From: Channa striata
Taxonomy: Eukaryota; Chordata; Actinopteri; Anabantiformes; Channidae
Reading direction: 5' to 3'
DNA length: 64,000 bases
Assembly: GCA_033026295.1 (NCBI GenBank)
Contig: CM065183.1
Span: forward strand, 14,486,657 to 14,550,656
This document shows positions 13,801-26,400 of the stretch, in pieces; the first letter of the stretch is position 1, and every line of letters begins with the position of its first letter. A model generated the notes under the pieces. That model did not search any database. It was not told the origin of the DNA and worked only from the letters and a program-made list of their open reading frames with translations. A program made the translations under genes and the position numbers.

Positions 13801-15715
13801 TATGCACTCACTATGAGGTTTCCTTGATTGTCATAGATTTGTACTTCCCCATTGGCCATGCCGAAGAGGAGGATTTTGCTGTCTGGTGACCATGCCACGT
13901 GAGCCAGCTGATTTCCTTTTAGCTCTTTTCCCCAAATCCGATTACCTATAAAACAAGGCCTTTATGAGCAGTTCATTTGCCAAGTATGTAAACAACGCAA
14001 TCCTTGTGAAAGGTTGCTCAGAGATTATGAGCTAGATCTGTTTGAAAAAAAGTGCATTTTTTATTAGACTTCTAGCAATCAATTGTTAGTCTGTTCATAC
14101 CATCTACAGATCCAACTATGACCGCGCCATCCTCATATACAATGCAAATCTTCTGGCCATCAGCATTCCAGCTCATGCTCCTCACCACTGACTTGTTCCT
14201 GTTGTTGATCATCTCCTCATACCACGCACCTTAAGAAGTAATAGAGACAAATGATTTCTTTGTTTACTGCTAGACAACCTGCATTTGTAGCCTGACAGCG
14301 GTACTCACCTTTGTAGAGCATCCACACAATGATGAGTCCATTCTGGTCACTGGTTGTCAGCTTTTCATACTGTTCATTCCATGTGACCACTTGCACAGCA
14401 CCTGCAAGTGTATTAATTGTGTCAGGCTCCGTGTAATTGAGACTTGTGCATCACACAACATTTCTTTGCTCTCCTTCCGTAGACATAACCTGTTTCTAAT
14501 TGTGAGAAAAGGTTTGGCAATGACTATCTATGACTTACCACTGTGACCTTCTAGAGTCTGATTCATGGACAGATTACTGGGTGCAGCTAGACCTTTAAGT
14601 TTGGCATCATCTGTTGGGACACCACAAGAAAACATGTAGAACAGCAAAAAAATCAACTGTAAAAGTAAGAGAAGTAAAAGCTATACTTAGTGAGGAAATA
14701 GTTTACAATTTTTCTTTCACCTTACTGTTTGCAGGTTTTGTTACATTTGTTTAACATCATAATAACATAATAGTATTAAGTCTGCCTAACAGACGGAGTG
14801 GGCAAGCTGGTACCATTAGCACTTACAGTGACTGGACACTTCGCCAGTACAATGGACCTAAATCGCTTATGCAAGACTTCTTATGCGGTGTAATAATCAC
14901 ATGGTTATTACATAACAGCTTCATCTGTAACGAATAAAACTGCTCAATTTATGGATGTGGTGACAGTACTTTTAGGTGCCTCCTCTTTTGTTTAGTTTAT
15001 GCTACAGTTATACAGGATTGCAAAGGGTTTCTCAGGGGCAGGGGTTCAAGTTTTAAACAGATGGATAATTATTTTTTCCAATGTTGCAATTATTAACAAT
15101 AATTACATTCACCTACCATTTATTTAAGGTAAACAGATAGTATGTTAAATACAGACGTAAAATGATTGATTGATTCATGATCAAAAGTTTTTTTTTACGT
15201 TTAAAATGCCAATATACAAAATGGAATTTAAACAAATGCTTATACCAAGAGAGTTGAAGTATAAGCAAAGACCCCAAGGCTTTAATTCATTTTGTGAGGG
15301 GCACCTTGGATCAATCTGGGGAAATGTCAGAGCCTTTAGCCCCCAGCTTCCACTCTGCCCATTTCAAAGTATGATTATTAACACTCTCATGCACATCCAG
15401 TACTGATCCACCACCACCTCTGCCAGACCAGGTGCAGCCTCTGTAACCAGGATTTCATGAGACACATCCCCAACTTACCGGTCTGAGTCTCAAGCTTGAG
15501 AACTCTCAAGAGGCCGTCGTCTCCTCCACAGGCAATGAAGCCTTGATCTTTGTTCCAGGAGACACATTTTAAATTGATATTGTTGGGAATAGCAATCTAT
15601 AAACGACAGCAAGTCCAGGCAAGGTGTTAGGAATGACTGACGTTCTGATAGGTGGGTGGTTCTGGTTTGGATGGTGGCTGAGAACACTTACCTTCTTGCT
15701 GAGGTAGATAAACAT
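1896..15715 (-). CDS. wdr35: WD repeat domain 35 (IFT121), intraflagellar transport complex A
   Basis: Core IFT-A subunit for retrograde ciliary transport. Coding exons in transcript order: 15715-15692, 15596-15479, 14610-14539, 14401-14309, 14229-14101, 13945-13812, 12015-11850, 11756-11611, 11285-11160, 10833-10648, 10272-10212, 9350-9206, 8805-8736, 8627-8574, 8490-8381, 8292-8079, 7963-7883, 6836-6700, 6415-6212, 6060-5914, 5755-5623, 5494-5384, 3592-3428, 3279-3139, 2993-2837, 2633-2393, 2046-1896. The lengths sum to 3516 nt, giving 1171 aa, against 1170-1181 in human. Borders are GT-AG and phases join cleanly. The protein starts MFIYLSKK, followed by two WD40 propellers (for example WNKDQGFIACGG, IHWYAGTGGYVEPECPC), then a TPR-like helical region (LGDWFRVLQLLKTGSG, AECYYMLEDYDGL). 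It ends in a cysteine-rich tail with paired motifs (CSLCKHC, CPLCH) likely to bind zinc. The start is the only ATG in the small first exon. No disabling change was seen. Confidence 0.96.
4060..4675 (+). mobile_element. Degenerate Tc1/mariner-like transposon remnant
   Basis: Inside the intron of wdr35 between the exons at 3592 and 5384, on the strand opposite to the gene. Broken transposase-like peptides can be read: SDETNV near 4360, WGCMSASGTGALH near 4470, and NLWIDLKKAADNQ near 4580. These match the order of conserved blocks in Tc1 transposases. Stops and frame changes separate them, so no active protein is possible. I did not find terminal inverted repeats. Confidence 0.6.
6837..7882. other. 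wdr35 intron, no further feature recognised
   Basis: This intron of about 1.05 kb lies between two wdr35 coding exons. It contains only short open frames in both directions with no family resemblance. A tail of simple AT-rich DNA runs from about 7620 to 7860. Confidence 0.6.
9351..10211. other. wdr35 intron, no further feature recognised
   Basis: Intron of about 0.86 kb between the exon encoding DPLFVTMTKTHVIAASKEAF and the one encoding YVLILCNSIGTPLD. No coding sequence or repeat family was recognised. Confidence 0.6.
12256..12470 (-). mobile_element. L2-like LINE fragment, reverse transcriptase C-terminal region
   Basis: In the intron of wdr35 between the exons at 12015 and 13812. The minus strand reads HITPILSSLHRLPVNFRI, then FKLLLFVLKCLNGAAP, then VPKTKRQLLGDRAFAVA. 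This is the order found at the end of L2-like LINE proteins of fish. The piece is 5'-truncated, lacks the stretch between the last two blocks, and ends out of frame. It is a dead copy. Confidence 0.7.
12500..12715 (-). mobile_element. Second L2-like LINE fragment
   Basis: Immediately upstream (in minus-strand sense) of the first fragment. It reads LQSVPNSAARLFTGTSRS, then ITLVLYSLPWLPIKCRIYFK, the same reverse transcriptase tail region as its neighbour. Because both pieces cover the same protein region, they are either two independent insertions or an internal duplication, not one element. Confidence 0.65.
12716..13811. other. wdr35 intron remainder
   Basis: AT-rich intron DNA between the LINE fragments and the exon at 13812-13945. 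One open frame of 62 codons (12821-13009, plus) was noted, but it has no recognisable similarity and no splice context. Nothing else is supported. Confidence 0.5.
14611..15478. other. wdr35 intron, no further feature recognised
   Basis: Intron of about 0.87 kb between the second and third coding exons. It is AT-rich, with no recognisable repeat or coding block. Confidence 0.55.
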
Positions 15716-16865
15716 GACGCTGTATCTACGATTTGGCTACACACGTCAATACGAACATAGCAAAGCACCAACTAACAAGTAGACAACGACCGTGAGCTAA
15801 CTCTTCCAACGGCTAGCATAGCAAAAACCGTTAGCTTTGTTAACGTGACCCGCCCAGCGCGACACAGTTATCGCTACTTATTACAAAATACGTTAAAAGT
15901 CGCTTAAATTCGAGTTTGAACGAATAGCGTTTGTAAAATTATTGGACAGAACAGTTCATATTCAATGCTTCACAGCTTGTGTTGACACTGTTCGATCCTC
16001 AGTAACTAGCTTCCACTGGTCTCCCGTAGTAACCATAAACCGGAAGTGGAAGTTCAGGGTCTTCCTGGTATTTGTAGTTTTTTGCCACTCTAGCCTTTAC
16101 TGGGCTTTTAGTTTGATATTAGATTAATTTGTTTATAGACGGTATGAAAAAGTCTATGAAATTAATACCAATTAACAGCTAGCTACACCAAAGCAGGATA
16201 TTAGCTCGGCCTATGTTGTTGCATCTATTGTTATTGAATATGATTATTATCATAGTCAGTCCAGTTTCAAAAAGTTCTACAATGCTTGGGTTACAAAACC
16301 TATATAAAACAACACAATAAAATTAGACGCATTGTTTCATATTATTTATTGTCCACATTCCCAGCATAAAAGCCTGCCAACAGCGCTTTTTTAAAATCAC
16401 AGAGCACCAAAATATTTCATGTACACAGCCTCTCAGTTTTCATAAAGCCACCTGCACCATAAGTAGTGTTCCCCTTTCACTTTTTTGTATTTGCCCTATA
16501 AATATAGCATAGTAGAAAATATAGTACTCAGTGTAGTGTATAGCGTTAAAATCCTTTTGACCTGGTTACATATCTGGATGGATTTTAACTCAATTTGCAG
16601 GTTTAAAACTACGTAAAAATTGAGAATGGTCTTTGATGGTTAGCCATGTGTACAAAATATTGAAGCTGTGAACCCGCTAAACACTTTTCCCATTCCTCCA
16701 AACAACTGTGTCTGTATGTTACAAATGCACCAATGAATACCAATCAAGCTTCATTGAAGATGTTAAAATATTTTGGTTTAGAGGAATTCATTAATTAATA
16801 ATTAATAATAATAATTCAGTAAATATTATTAAATTGATTATTATACAGAACCAATTGCATCAGGT
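15716..16865. other. Intergenic region between wdr35 start and matn3 3' end
   Basis: About 1.15 kb separates the wdr35 start codon from the first good matn3 polyadenylation signal. It should hold the wdr35 promoter and 5' UTR. No coding exon was seen. The stretch next to wdr35 (15720-16050) has more CG dinucleotides than the AT-rich remainder. Confidence 0.6.
16029..16047 (+). promoter_or_regulatory. Putative wdr35 promoter motifs (ETS site beside an X-box-like half site)
   Basis: About 315 bp upstream of the wdr35 start codon there is a consensus ETS site CCGGAAGT (16040-16047). It directly abuts GTAACCATAAAC (16029-16040), whose left half matches the GTNRCC half of an RFX X-box while the right half has two mismatches. 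X-boxes are common in ciliary gene promoters. The transcription start itself cannot be read from sequence, so this is a suggestion. Confidence 0.35.
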
Positions 16866-16871
16866 TTTATT
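16866..16871 (-). terminator. Candidate polyadenylation signal of matn3
   Basis: AATAAA on the minus strand, 578 nt downstream of the matn3 stop codon. Other A/T-rich hexamers occur further on (for example near 16345), so the signal actually used is not certain. Confidence 0.4.
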
Positions 16872-17448
16872 TTGGTCTGTTGCTGCACTCCGCACTACAT
16901 TGCTCTTGTTGCAAATGAGATGAGTTGTGTGATGGTTTTGGATGGGAGCTTTGTGTTCTGTAAAAACGCAGACAAAAATATTGGCCATGACATGTACTCA
17001 GAGCAGTAAATACACAAAAAGAAATTGTACAATGCACCAAAAATAATGAGCAGATTAAACTATTAACATTTTTCTTTTTGCCTTTTGTACTTTTCACTCC
17101 ACAGTTTGAATCTGCAATTACTTCTGAGTATGTTAGGTGGACACAGCTTTTCTCACAAACACACAGGTATAAATAAACATAAACATTTCCACCAGTTATA
17201 GCTGTACTGCAAGAAATAACAAGATAAATACAGGTGTAAAATATAAAACCTCCTGTAAAACTACCAGTAGATTGTATTTAATAAGACATTTAATTTCATT
17301 TACAAGTTAATAAATCTTGTATATTTTTGAAATATCTGAAACATCTGAAACATGAGGAGATTTTGAGGGTTACATATGATGTCTGCATATCAGGAAAAAG
17401 TGGATACACTCCTGAATCCATCTTCTCACTGAATTGCTATTGTTAATA

Positions 17449-20400
17449 CTATTGCTGGTCCTCAATCAGTTTCAATTTATCTGAAAGTTCATCCAGTGGA
17501 CACAGAGTCAAGGAAATTGATTGTTCAAGTTGGGCTGTTAAGTAATAATATAAATTGTAATTTTAGATTCAGATTCAACATTTTGTAATTCACAGTGTTA
17601 ATAAAACATATTATAGCAGCTGTCACATAGTGAACGCATAATTTAATATGTAGAGTCTTCACTGTAAGAAGTAAAAGGATATGTTTTCTGTTCAGCTCCT
17701 GAATGGTCGACTGCACTTTTTTCTGAAACACAATCTGAGCTTCACACATGCAGGCATCTTGGGTTATTTCACTTCTCATTTCCTCTAAAAGCATGACAAA
17801 ACAAATATGGACAAAAGTCAAAGTAAGTTTTGGAATTATTGTAACCTTCTTGGAAAAAAAAAAAAAGCAACTTTGTTTTATCTTTTTGGATTTACAAAAG
17901 CAGCCACCGTTCTTTAAACCTGCACAAACACTCAACAGGTTTCATATGAGCTTTGTTCCAAACATGTTGATGATGACATAAAAGTGTAGCTTTAAGTTAA
18001 ATTATAATCACAAGTGATGTTGATTCCATCAGAGATTAGGTTGAATCACTATATTCTATCTAGAAGTGAGATAAGATCAAATATTTGAAATGCGTCATTC
18101 GCATTGTTAATCACAAACTGTAAATGCTTATTGACAAGGGTCAGGCTTGGTTAGACGCGTGGAAGCACTATACTTACATACATGTACAAACCACTGTAAA
18201 AGATACAATTTCAAAAACAGATTCATTAAAAACATTTTTATGTTTTACCAACATTCTTGAGCTCACACACCAAAGCATCTTTAGTCTGTCATTCTTAAAA
18301 CCATCACCAAACACGTTTGCGTTCTTTAAACTGTGTTGTAGAAAAACGGTCTCTCCTTTCATTGGAACTTGACTCTTTGAGTTGCAACCTAGTCTGCATC
18401 CACTTAATCTGAGTGGAAGTTTTTGTCGAGTTTATAAGTCTACTTCACATTCATGTGCCTTTTTGAGTGTGAGGTGTAATGCAAATGTAGCCATGGTTAC
18501 ATGCAACTACACGCATTTTTTACCTTTTCACTAACACTAGTCAGACTGATGTAAATTATCCCAGTTTTTCAAATGATTAAAGGATTATACCTATACTGAA
18601 TTATGTATCTTTCTCTGTATCTACAAAGGGGACAAATCAGTACCTATCCAGTCTATGTAAGCCATGAGCTAAATTACATGTACCTGAAAGTATCATTTGC
18701 ACCACAATATGCTCATTCTATTGTTTAGACTGACCTGATCTCTCTGGGTAAATTGTCATGGTGCCAGAACCAGCGAGCAGACATAACAGGAAGGATGTGG
18801 TCCAGGAAAAGTGACAGTGATAAGGTTACAGACAAGTTTAACTTTTATATTCTTTACCTCTTTGGGTCTGAGTATGTGTTTTTAGATGTAGAAGAAAAAG
18901 AAGCCAATCATATATCAGAATAAGGATTATTAGGAACCCAATCACTTTAGATTGTCTTGCATAGTTTAGGATGGTGAGAAAGTAACTCTTGCTGTGACTC
19001 TCACACCACAACTTATTTTGATAAAGTCTCTTCATGTTACATAAGAAAAGAGCATCAAAGAGTTTCGTTTTATTAGAGCTTTTGAAGCACCATGTTGATA
19101 TATGACACACTTTTTAGTAAGTTAGCCCCATTGTGGCAATTTTTTTTAATCACACTGAAGTAAATAGTTGCTGCATTAGGCAATAGTGCTTGGAGTTTTA
19201 GAAACCTAGGGTTTTCAAAATAGGAAGATTCAGTTGTTACGTGTTCTTACGTGAACATGTTTTCTGGTCTGCATTCAAAATATATCCCACTTGACACTTG
19301 CACTTGTATGAATCACCATTGTTAATGCAAATGTGCTGGCAGTCATGTCCCTGGGCACATGCATCTGAGCCTGGAAAGACACAATTTCACATCTAACTTA
19401 TTTAACAACAAAGTCATTTAACTTGTTGCTGTCTCTCTTATAAAATTCAAGGAATCATCACTCAAATATACTCATAGTATAAAAATTAAAGTGGTTTAGT
19501 TCTTCAAGTATTTATAGATGGACACATAACACAAGTTTCTTACGTGAGCATGTTTTCCTATCTGGGTTCAGGAAATATCCTGCTCGACACTTGCAGATGT
19601 AGGAGTTGCCATGGTTGACACATATGTGCTGGCAGTCGTGTCCCTGAGTACATGCATCCAGGCCTGAACCTGAAAAGAAAATCCAACACCTCAGTGACGA
19701 AAGCCATCAGAATCCACTTATTGAGAAAGCCTTTTTTCATAGGTTTCCTTTAAAGAAATGGATTCTAGAGTCATGTGACTTATACTTCTCAACACATCCA
19801 GCCTCCCATATCCTAGTCACACTGACTTACACTGTCAGGAATTAATTAATGTATAAGAATAGAAACCACTAATTTACAAATTTGCAAATCAAACTGCTTC
19901 ACCCCCTTTCGTTGTTCAGATAAAGGCTTTGATGAAAACGTCCTGTTGGAGCTCCAGAAGTGGTTCTTTGTGGATGAGCTGACATGCTGGGTGACACATA
20001 TACAATGCAGGAGGAAACAGGGGCTTACGTGAGCATGTTTTCTGGTCTGCATTCAACACATATCCAACTTGACACTTGCAGACATGTGAGTCATCACTGT
20101 TGACACAAATGTGCTGGCAATCATGTCCATGGGCACATGAATCCAAACCTGTAAAGAAACACTTCCACATCTGACTGACTTAGTCTACCAGTAAAGGGTC
20201 TCTGCACACATCTCATGATTATTATGGCCATTTACTTGATTTCTGTCATAGTACGACACTGGAAAATTTCAGTTCAACCCAGTTCAACCAATTCACCAAA
20301 TGTTTGTGTGTGTTTTTTTTCCAGTTCTGGTCCAGAAAATAACAATGAGATGCAGGTAAAAATTTCTTAGAAAGGTTCATATCCTTACGTGAGCATGTTT

Positions 20401-23400
20401 TCTTGTCAGCATTCAACACATATCCTTCTCGACATCTGCAAATGTATGAGTCACCAGTGCTGACACAAACATGTTGGCAGTCATGTCCCTGGGCACAGGT
20501 GTCAGACCCTGGAAAGAAACACTCCTACATCTGACTAGAACAGTCAAAGAGCCCCTAGTAAGACATGTAACCTGCAATCTTACACTACGCTCATGCATTT
20601 ACAGTAACGAACATTAAAGCTGACCTTAGACACTTCAGCAAAACACAAAAAAGGGGCTCACGTGAGCATGTTTTCTCATCTGGATTCAAAACATATCCCA
20701 CACGACACTTGCAGATGTAAAAGTCACCACTGTTTACACAAATGTGCTGGCAATCATGTCCAAGGGCACATGGATTTGAACCTGAAAAGACATATGTTGA
20801 CATGTGATTTGACATCTATGCATTGCTGACCTGTGGAGCGTTACCATTTCTGTAAATCATGGCCTCGTAAACTGTACCTCTGTTGCATCAGCCTCACTAT
20901 TGACAATCCTAAACTGTTAAACTTCTTGCTGTCAAGTGGAACATTTTGGGGAACCTAATAATGTTGCTACAGCACAAGCTTAAGCATCAAGAATAATGGA
21001 ACCCTGAGACGTCAAATTTATATTTTCTGCTGTCTGATGGGACCATGTACCCACCCCTCAGTGTATCTGCCGACATTAGTTTTCTTTGTCTGTATTTTAT
21101 CAAGCCCATAAAAAAATAGGGATGATAGTTGTAAATGAACATGTACTGTGCATCTACTGATAAAGTCCACGTTCTTACGTGAGCACGTTTTCTGGTCTGA
21201 ATTCAACACATATCCCTCCCGACATTTGCAAATGTACGAGTCATCGTTGCTGACACAGATATGTTGGCAGTCGTGTCCCTGGACACATGAACGTGGACCT
21301 GAAAAGAAATACTCCCACAGATAACCAACTCCATCTTACTAAACGAACAAAGACCCTTTGAACCAGGACATGACACTGTGCACATTGTAAATTTACAGTT
21401 CTTACGTGAGCACGTTCTTTGGTCTGCATTCAGCACATATCCCTCGTGACATTTGCAAACATGAGAATCACCATTTTTGACACAAATATGATGGCAGTTA
21501 TGTCCTTGGTCACATGTATCCAAACCTAGAAGAGACACAGCTAGAAAAATACTTGTTTACCCTCAACATAATCAGGTTACTTGTGGAAATCATACTATAA
21601 GCAGTTTCTTACACTATTAATCAAATTGCAAATGTTTTGGCCCAACAAGCAAATGTGTACGCTTGTCTGCTGTTTCCTAGGCGCAGAGGATCAAAATGCG
21701 TTATACCAGTTCTCTGTTGAATTACTTCCCAAAACATTCATTGTATCTTCAATGAAAAAGCCAATACATGCAAAATGGCTGAACGTGTTTTCATCATAAT
21801 ACAGTCTTCCTCATTTGCTTAGACACTTGCTCACTCTGAAAGCATGTTTTAAGTTAACATTTAAGACAACGGCTTAAACAGATGCTCACTGCTCACTAAT
21901 GATTAACAAAATGCAAAATGTTTCACTAAATTTGAGCATATCCGGACGTAGTAGGTAGTCAAAAGATATAGATTTTGACTACCTACTACCAATGACCACT
22001 ACAGAGGACATAAATGAATAGGCTATGTCCTTTAAGGAGAAAATTCCTTCTTAAAAAAATCAATTAATCTAGAAAAAATTTCTACTGTAATGTATCAGAT
22101 TTTATTATTTTTCCATATCATAGGGGGTTGGACAGATATACATTGTGAATTATCATTTTGCCAGTAATTTTTATCAGCTGGCAACATGTGTTTTTGTTTT
22201 TGCTTTTGTTTGCAAATCAATTACAACAAGGCTTTGAGTCACTGACTGACATGTGTGTTCATTGTTTTGAAAAAGGGTGAAAAGCATGAGAACATATTTG
22301 TTATGCTAAGTAGGTAATGATGGAGTTCAAGCAGTATTATTTAAAACTTCCTACCAGTTGAAAAAACTGTATTCAATTGACAAGCATTATGACAATGTCT
22401 ATGTAAAAACAGGGAAATGAACTGCATCAACTGCCAGAGAGGAAGTGGAAGAATAGGAGGTATTGTAGGCTGTGTGGCGGTTTTCTCGATCTAAATGACA
22501 GTAGAAATCACTCAGCACAGGAGATGCGTGACAGATTCTGACAGCAGGTTCAGCCATTGTTCTTGTATTGACTTCTGCACTGAAGTGTTTGCACGAATAG
22601 TTTTTACAAAAATGCACTTAGTGTTAGAAACATACATTTCCCATCTACAGAAAGGATTATGGTGCTTACGTGAACATGTTTTCTGGTCTGCATTCAATTT
22701 ATATCCCATCTGACACTTGCAGATGTAAGAATCATCAGTGTTTACACAGCTATGCTGACAGTCGTGGCCCTGGGCACACGCATTTGAACCTGAAAACAGA
22801 CATGTCCTTCAAAGCTGAGAGTCTAACAGGCCATAAACTCTTCCTCCTCTACTTAAGGCTCTACAACAGCCTCCTGTTCATCAATCCCATTACATATTGT
22901 TGAGTCTTTTACAGTAAATGTAAACAAATTATGACAATTAAGAAAACAGAGTAGTAAAAAAAGTTTGTGAAAACCTCTGACGCTGCACAAATAATGTAAG
23001 ATAAAATTTATGGAGCTTACGTGAACATGTTTTCTTGTCTGCATTTAACACATATCCCTCGTGACACATACAGTGATAGGAATCACCATTTTTGACACAA
23101 ATATGCTGGCACTCATGACCCTGGGAACATATATCGAAATCTGGAAAGAGACACATGTTGACTGAATATAACACGAAGAAGATAAATGGTTTTAAAGTGT
23201 AAAGGCCATCACTTAACAGTGGAGTGGTCTACAACACCACTCATCAACTTTGTACAATGCAGTCTTAGTTTAACATAATGAGCCCCATGATAGTTTAGGC
23301 TTTTAAAAATGTTCAGTTACCACTGAACAGCACCGTTAAGGATAACCTTGGTCTGGATGACACATGTATGAACTAAAAAGGCTAAATAGGATTCAGAGCA

Positions 23401-26400
23401 CAAGCTTTGTATATGAAGATTAGAGCTGTAAAACGCTTTGAAAGCTTTAATTGGACCAAAAACCAAAAACATATTTACGTTCTTACGTGAGCATGTTTTC
23501 TGGTCTGCATTCAACACGTATCCGACTCGACACTTGCAGGTGTATGAGTCACCACTGTTGGTACAAATGTGCTGGCAGTCGTGTCCCTGGGAACATGCAT
23601 CGGCACCTGGAAGAAACACAGTTAACTAACTTCAGTGTGGATAAAACTGTGGAGGAGGCACCCGTTGCGTTGTGCCGCTCTTGAATCCAGTCCTTCATCA
23701 TGTCCCATTCATTCATTTGTAGATAGCACTCTGCCCCATTTAGGCTAAACTAAACAAATATATTTTTTAACTAGTTCTATTGAAACACTTACTTAAATGT
23801 TTCTTGATTTGAATAAGTCCAACTCATCCAATTCCAAATGTATGTTTGATAAAGTCAATCAAAACACAACTTGTTTGAACAAACAGAGATTTCAAGACAT
23901 TGATACATGGGGAAAAAACTTTAAGATCCAGATTCTTACGTGAGCATGTTTTCTTGTCCGGGTTCAGCACATAACCTGAGCGACACTTGCAGTTGTATGT
24001 ATTGCCACTGCTGACACAAATGTGCTGGCAATTGTGTCCCTGTGCACAGGCATCCAGACCTAAAAGGAAACACTACAATTTCTAATTGGCTTAAGTCTAG
24101 TAAATTTGAAAAAAATGTATCAGAGCAATATTAGTAAGGTGTAAGTATGCATTTAATTAATTGGGTAAATTTTACATGCAGGTTAGGTTGTGTGATCTCT
24201 GTGCTTCATGCCATAATGAAGAGAGAGATGTAATAATTTGTCACTTGGTGGGCTGGCTTTTGAAATTCCAAATCACTCTTAATTTAAAAATTATCTATGC
24301 ATTACCAACATTCCTAATAAAGCCATGTCCTCAGCAGTGATGTCACTGTTATGGACATAAGTCAGAAGATTGTGCCAGTGAAACACAGAGGTTGGTTCAA
24401 GCTGTCATTCAAGAGCAAGCTTTTGAGTTTAAGTCACTTGAAGCTAGTTGTGGCTGATGTCAAACTGATATCAGCCAGGTTAAAAAAAATGCTTACAACA
24501 AATTTTTGAAATGCGCGTTTAACAGAAAACATCTAAATGCATCATGTCTTTTTGTCGTGAAGTTTGTCACACTTTGCCTGTCAGTGGGCAGAGACATTAG
24601 GAATTTACTGTGTCAAGCCATTCCCTCCCTTTAAAACCTGCCCAACACAACAAATATATGATTCTTTAATTCTTGCATGGACTAGATGCGAAAATATATA
24701 TAAACATAACATATTAAAATACATGTAAAATAGAGAACTATCAAGCTTCATGTTGAACAGATGACACTTGTATCAATCTTTTTTCTCTCTCTCCTGCTTG
24801 ACATCAAATACTATCTCTGTTGGTTTTTTTAAATTTTAATATTTATTTGTTTTGTGTTCATTAAACCTAAAAATATCTTAAAAACTTCCACTCCAAGAGT
24901 ATTTTAGTCAAATGTAGCACAGCTCATTAGCCTAAAAGTGGCCATTGATGTTGGCTGGACTCCAAATTGTGTACCTGAACAGCTTCAGGTAACTTGAGAG
25001 GGCACATGGGAGGAGGCACAAGACGCAGTGCAGAGTGCAAAAAGCAGCACCTTCCCTGTGAAAGTACAGGCAGCATCAGGTCAGGTTTCAACCATTTTAA
25101 AGTATCAGCGTATGCAGACCAACCAGTGATCAGAGGTTTGTCTTCTTCTTGGTTGGTTAGTACTACTTATTATACGTATTTATTGCTAACAGTACAGAAA
25201 ACAATCAGAAAACACCACTTTGTGGGAAATCCAAACCCAGCAAGTGGTTGTAAATAACCAGTTACCTAAACCTTGTTCTCGAGGCCATAGAAGAGGACTG
25301 TTTACTTTAGAATGGAGATCCCTCTATGGTGCTGCCCGTATCATCACACGTAAAATTAAAAAGATGGGTCCGACATACCATCGTTTCCTTTGTCGCCCTT
25401 TTCATTATTTATTCCGTCTAGTCCATTAGCATCATTTCCAACATTTACTGGATTTGGTGCACTCCCTCTATCATCATCCTTACCACACAAGGTTTCCCTA
25501 AATTTAGAAGTGAGCTTCTCTATGAGACCATAGGTCTCGACATAGAAGACATGGTCATCATGTGGCTGGCTGGCCATAAGGCGGAGGGACATCAGATCAG
25601 CTCTGCGGACTCCAACCGCGTAGATCTCGATCCCAGATGCACGAGCTGTTGCTGATATATCCTCCACTTTGTCCTGGGGCCTCCCGTCCGTCACAACGAT
25701 GGCCACTTTGGCGATGTTCATGGATCTGCCTCGAGCTCCTGCCTCCTCAATGAAGACTTTCTCCATGGCACTCTTAATGGCCATGCCTGTCATGGTCCCT
25801 GACGCGAGGGGCTCGACACGATTCAGTGCTTGCTTCAGGGCAGACTTGTCAAAATAGGTCTTCAGGAGAAACTCAATCTGCACTGTGCTGGCATAATTGA
25901 CAAGGCCTACTCGTGTGGCATTGGACCCAATCTCCAAACTGTCCACCATGTCTTGCAGAAACTCCTTGGCCTTCTCAAACTCAGAAGGGCGTACACTACG
26001 GGAACTGTCTATGATAAAGACCAGGTCTATGGGCCGATTTCTGCAGCTGGATGTGGTAGCTGTAATTAAAAATTGGAAGGTTTTATTAGATTTAAATGGC
26101 ATGTGAGACTTATATACTTGTATGTGCACAAAAAGGCAATCCACCACCATCGTGTCTTTTGGCAGTTATATCAGAATAATAGCTACAGTACCTGCTGCAG
26201 TTCTGATGAATGTAAAAGAGCTACTTGAATCTATAGCAGGCTGCCATGATGCAAACGGTGTAGGATGGTGCTGGAAAGCTGAGGGAGGCTGGCTTTTCTT
26301 TGGCAGCCGGTGATGGGAGGGCTGATGGTGATACAACCTGGAATTAGTGCCACCAGCTTGGATGAGAGACAGGGAAAAAGACAAGAAGAAAAACCATTAG

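Noticed and set aside
17525..17935. Open frame on the minus strand extending the matrilin coiled coil as NRKHILLLLTVKTLH
   Set aside because: The frame after NRK is intron. An ATATCCTTTT donor, U12 branch site and AC acceptor restore a proper heptad helix and stop codon.
19251..24059. Repeat array as CRISPR-like or satellite
   Set aside because: The repeated units are EGF exons with splice sites and six conserved cysteines, separated by unrelated introns of varied length.
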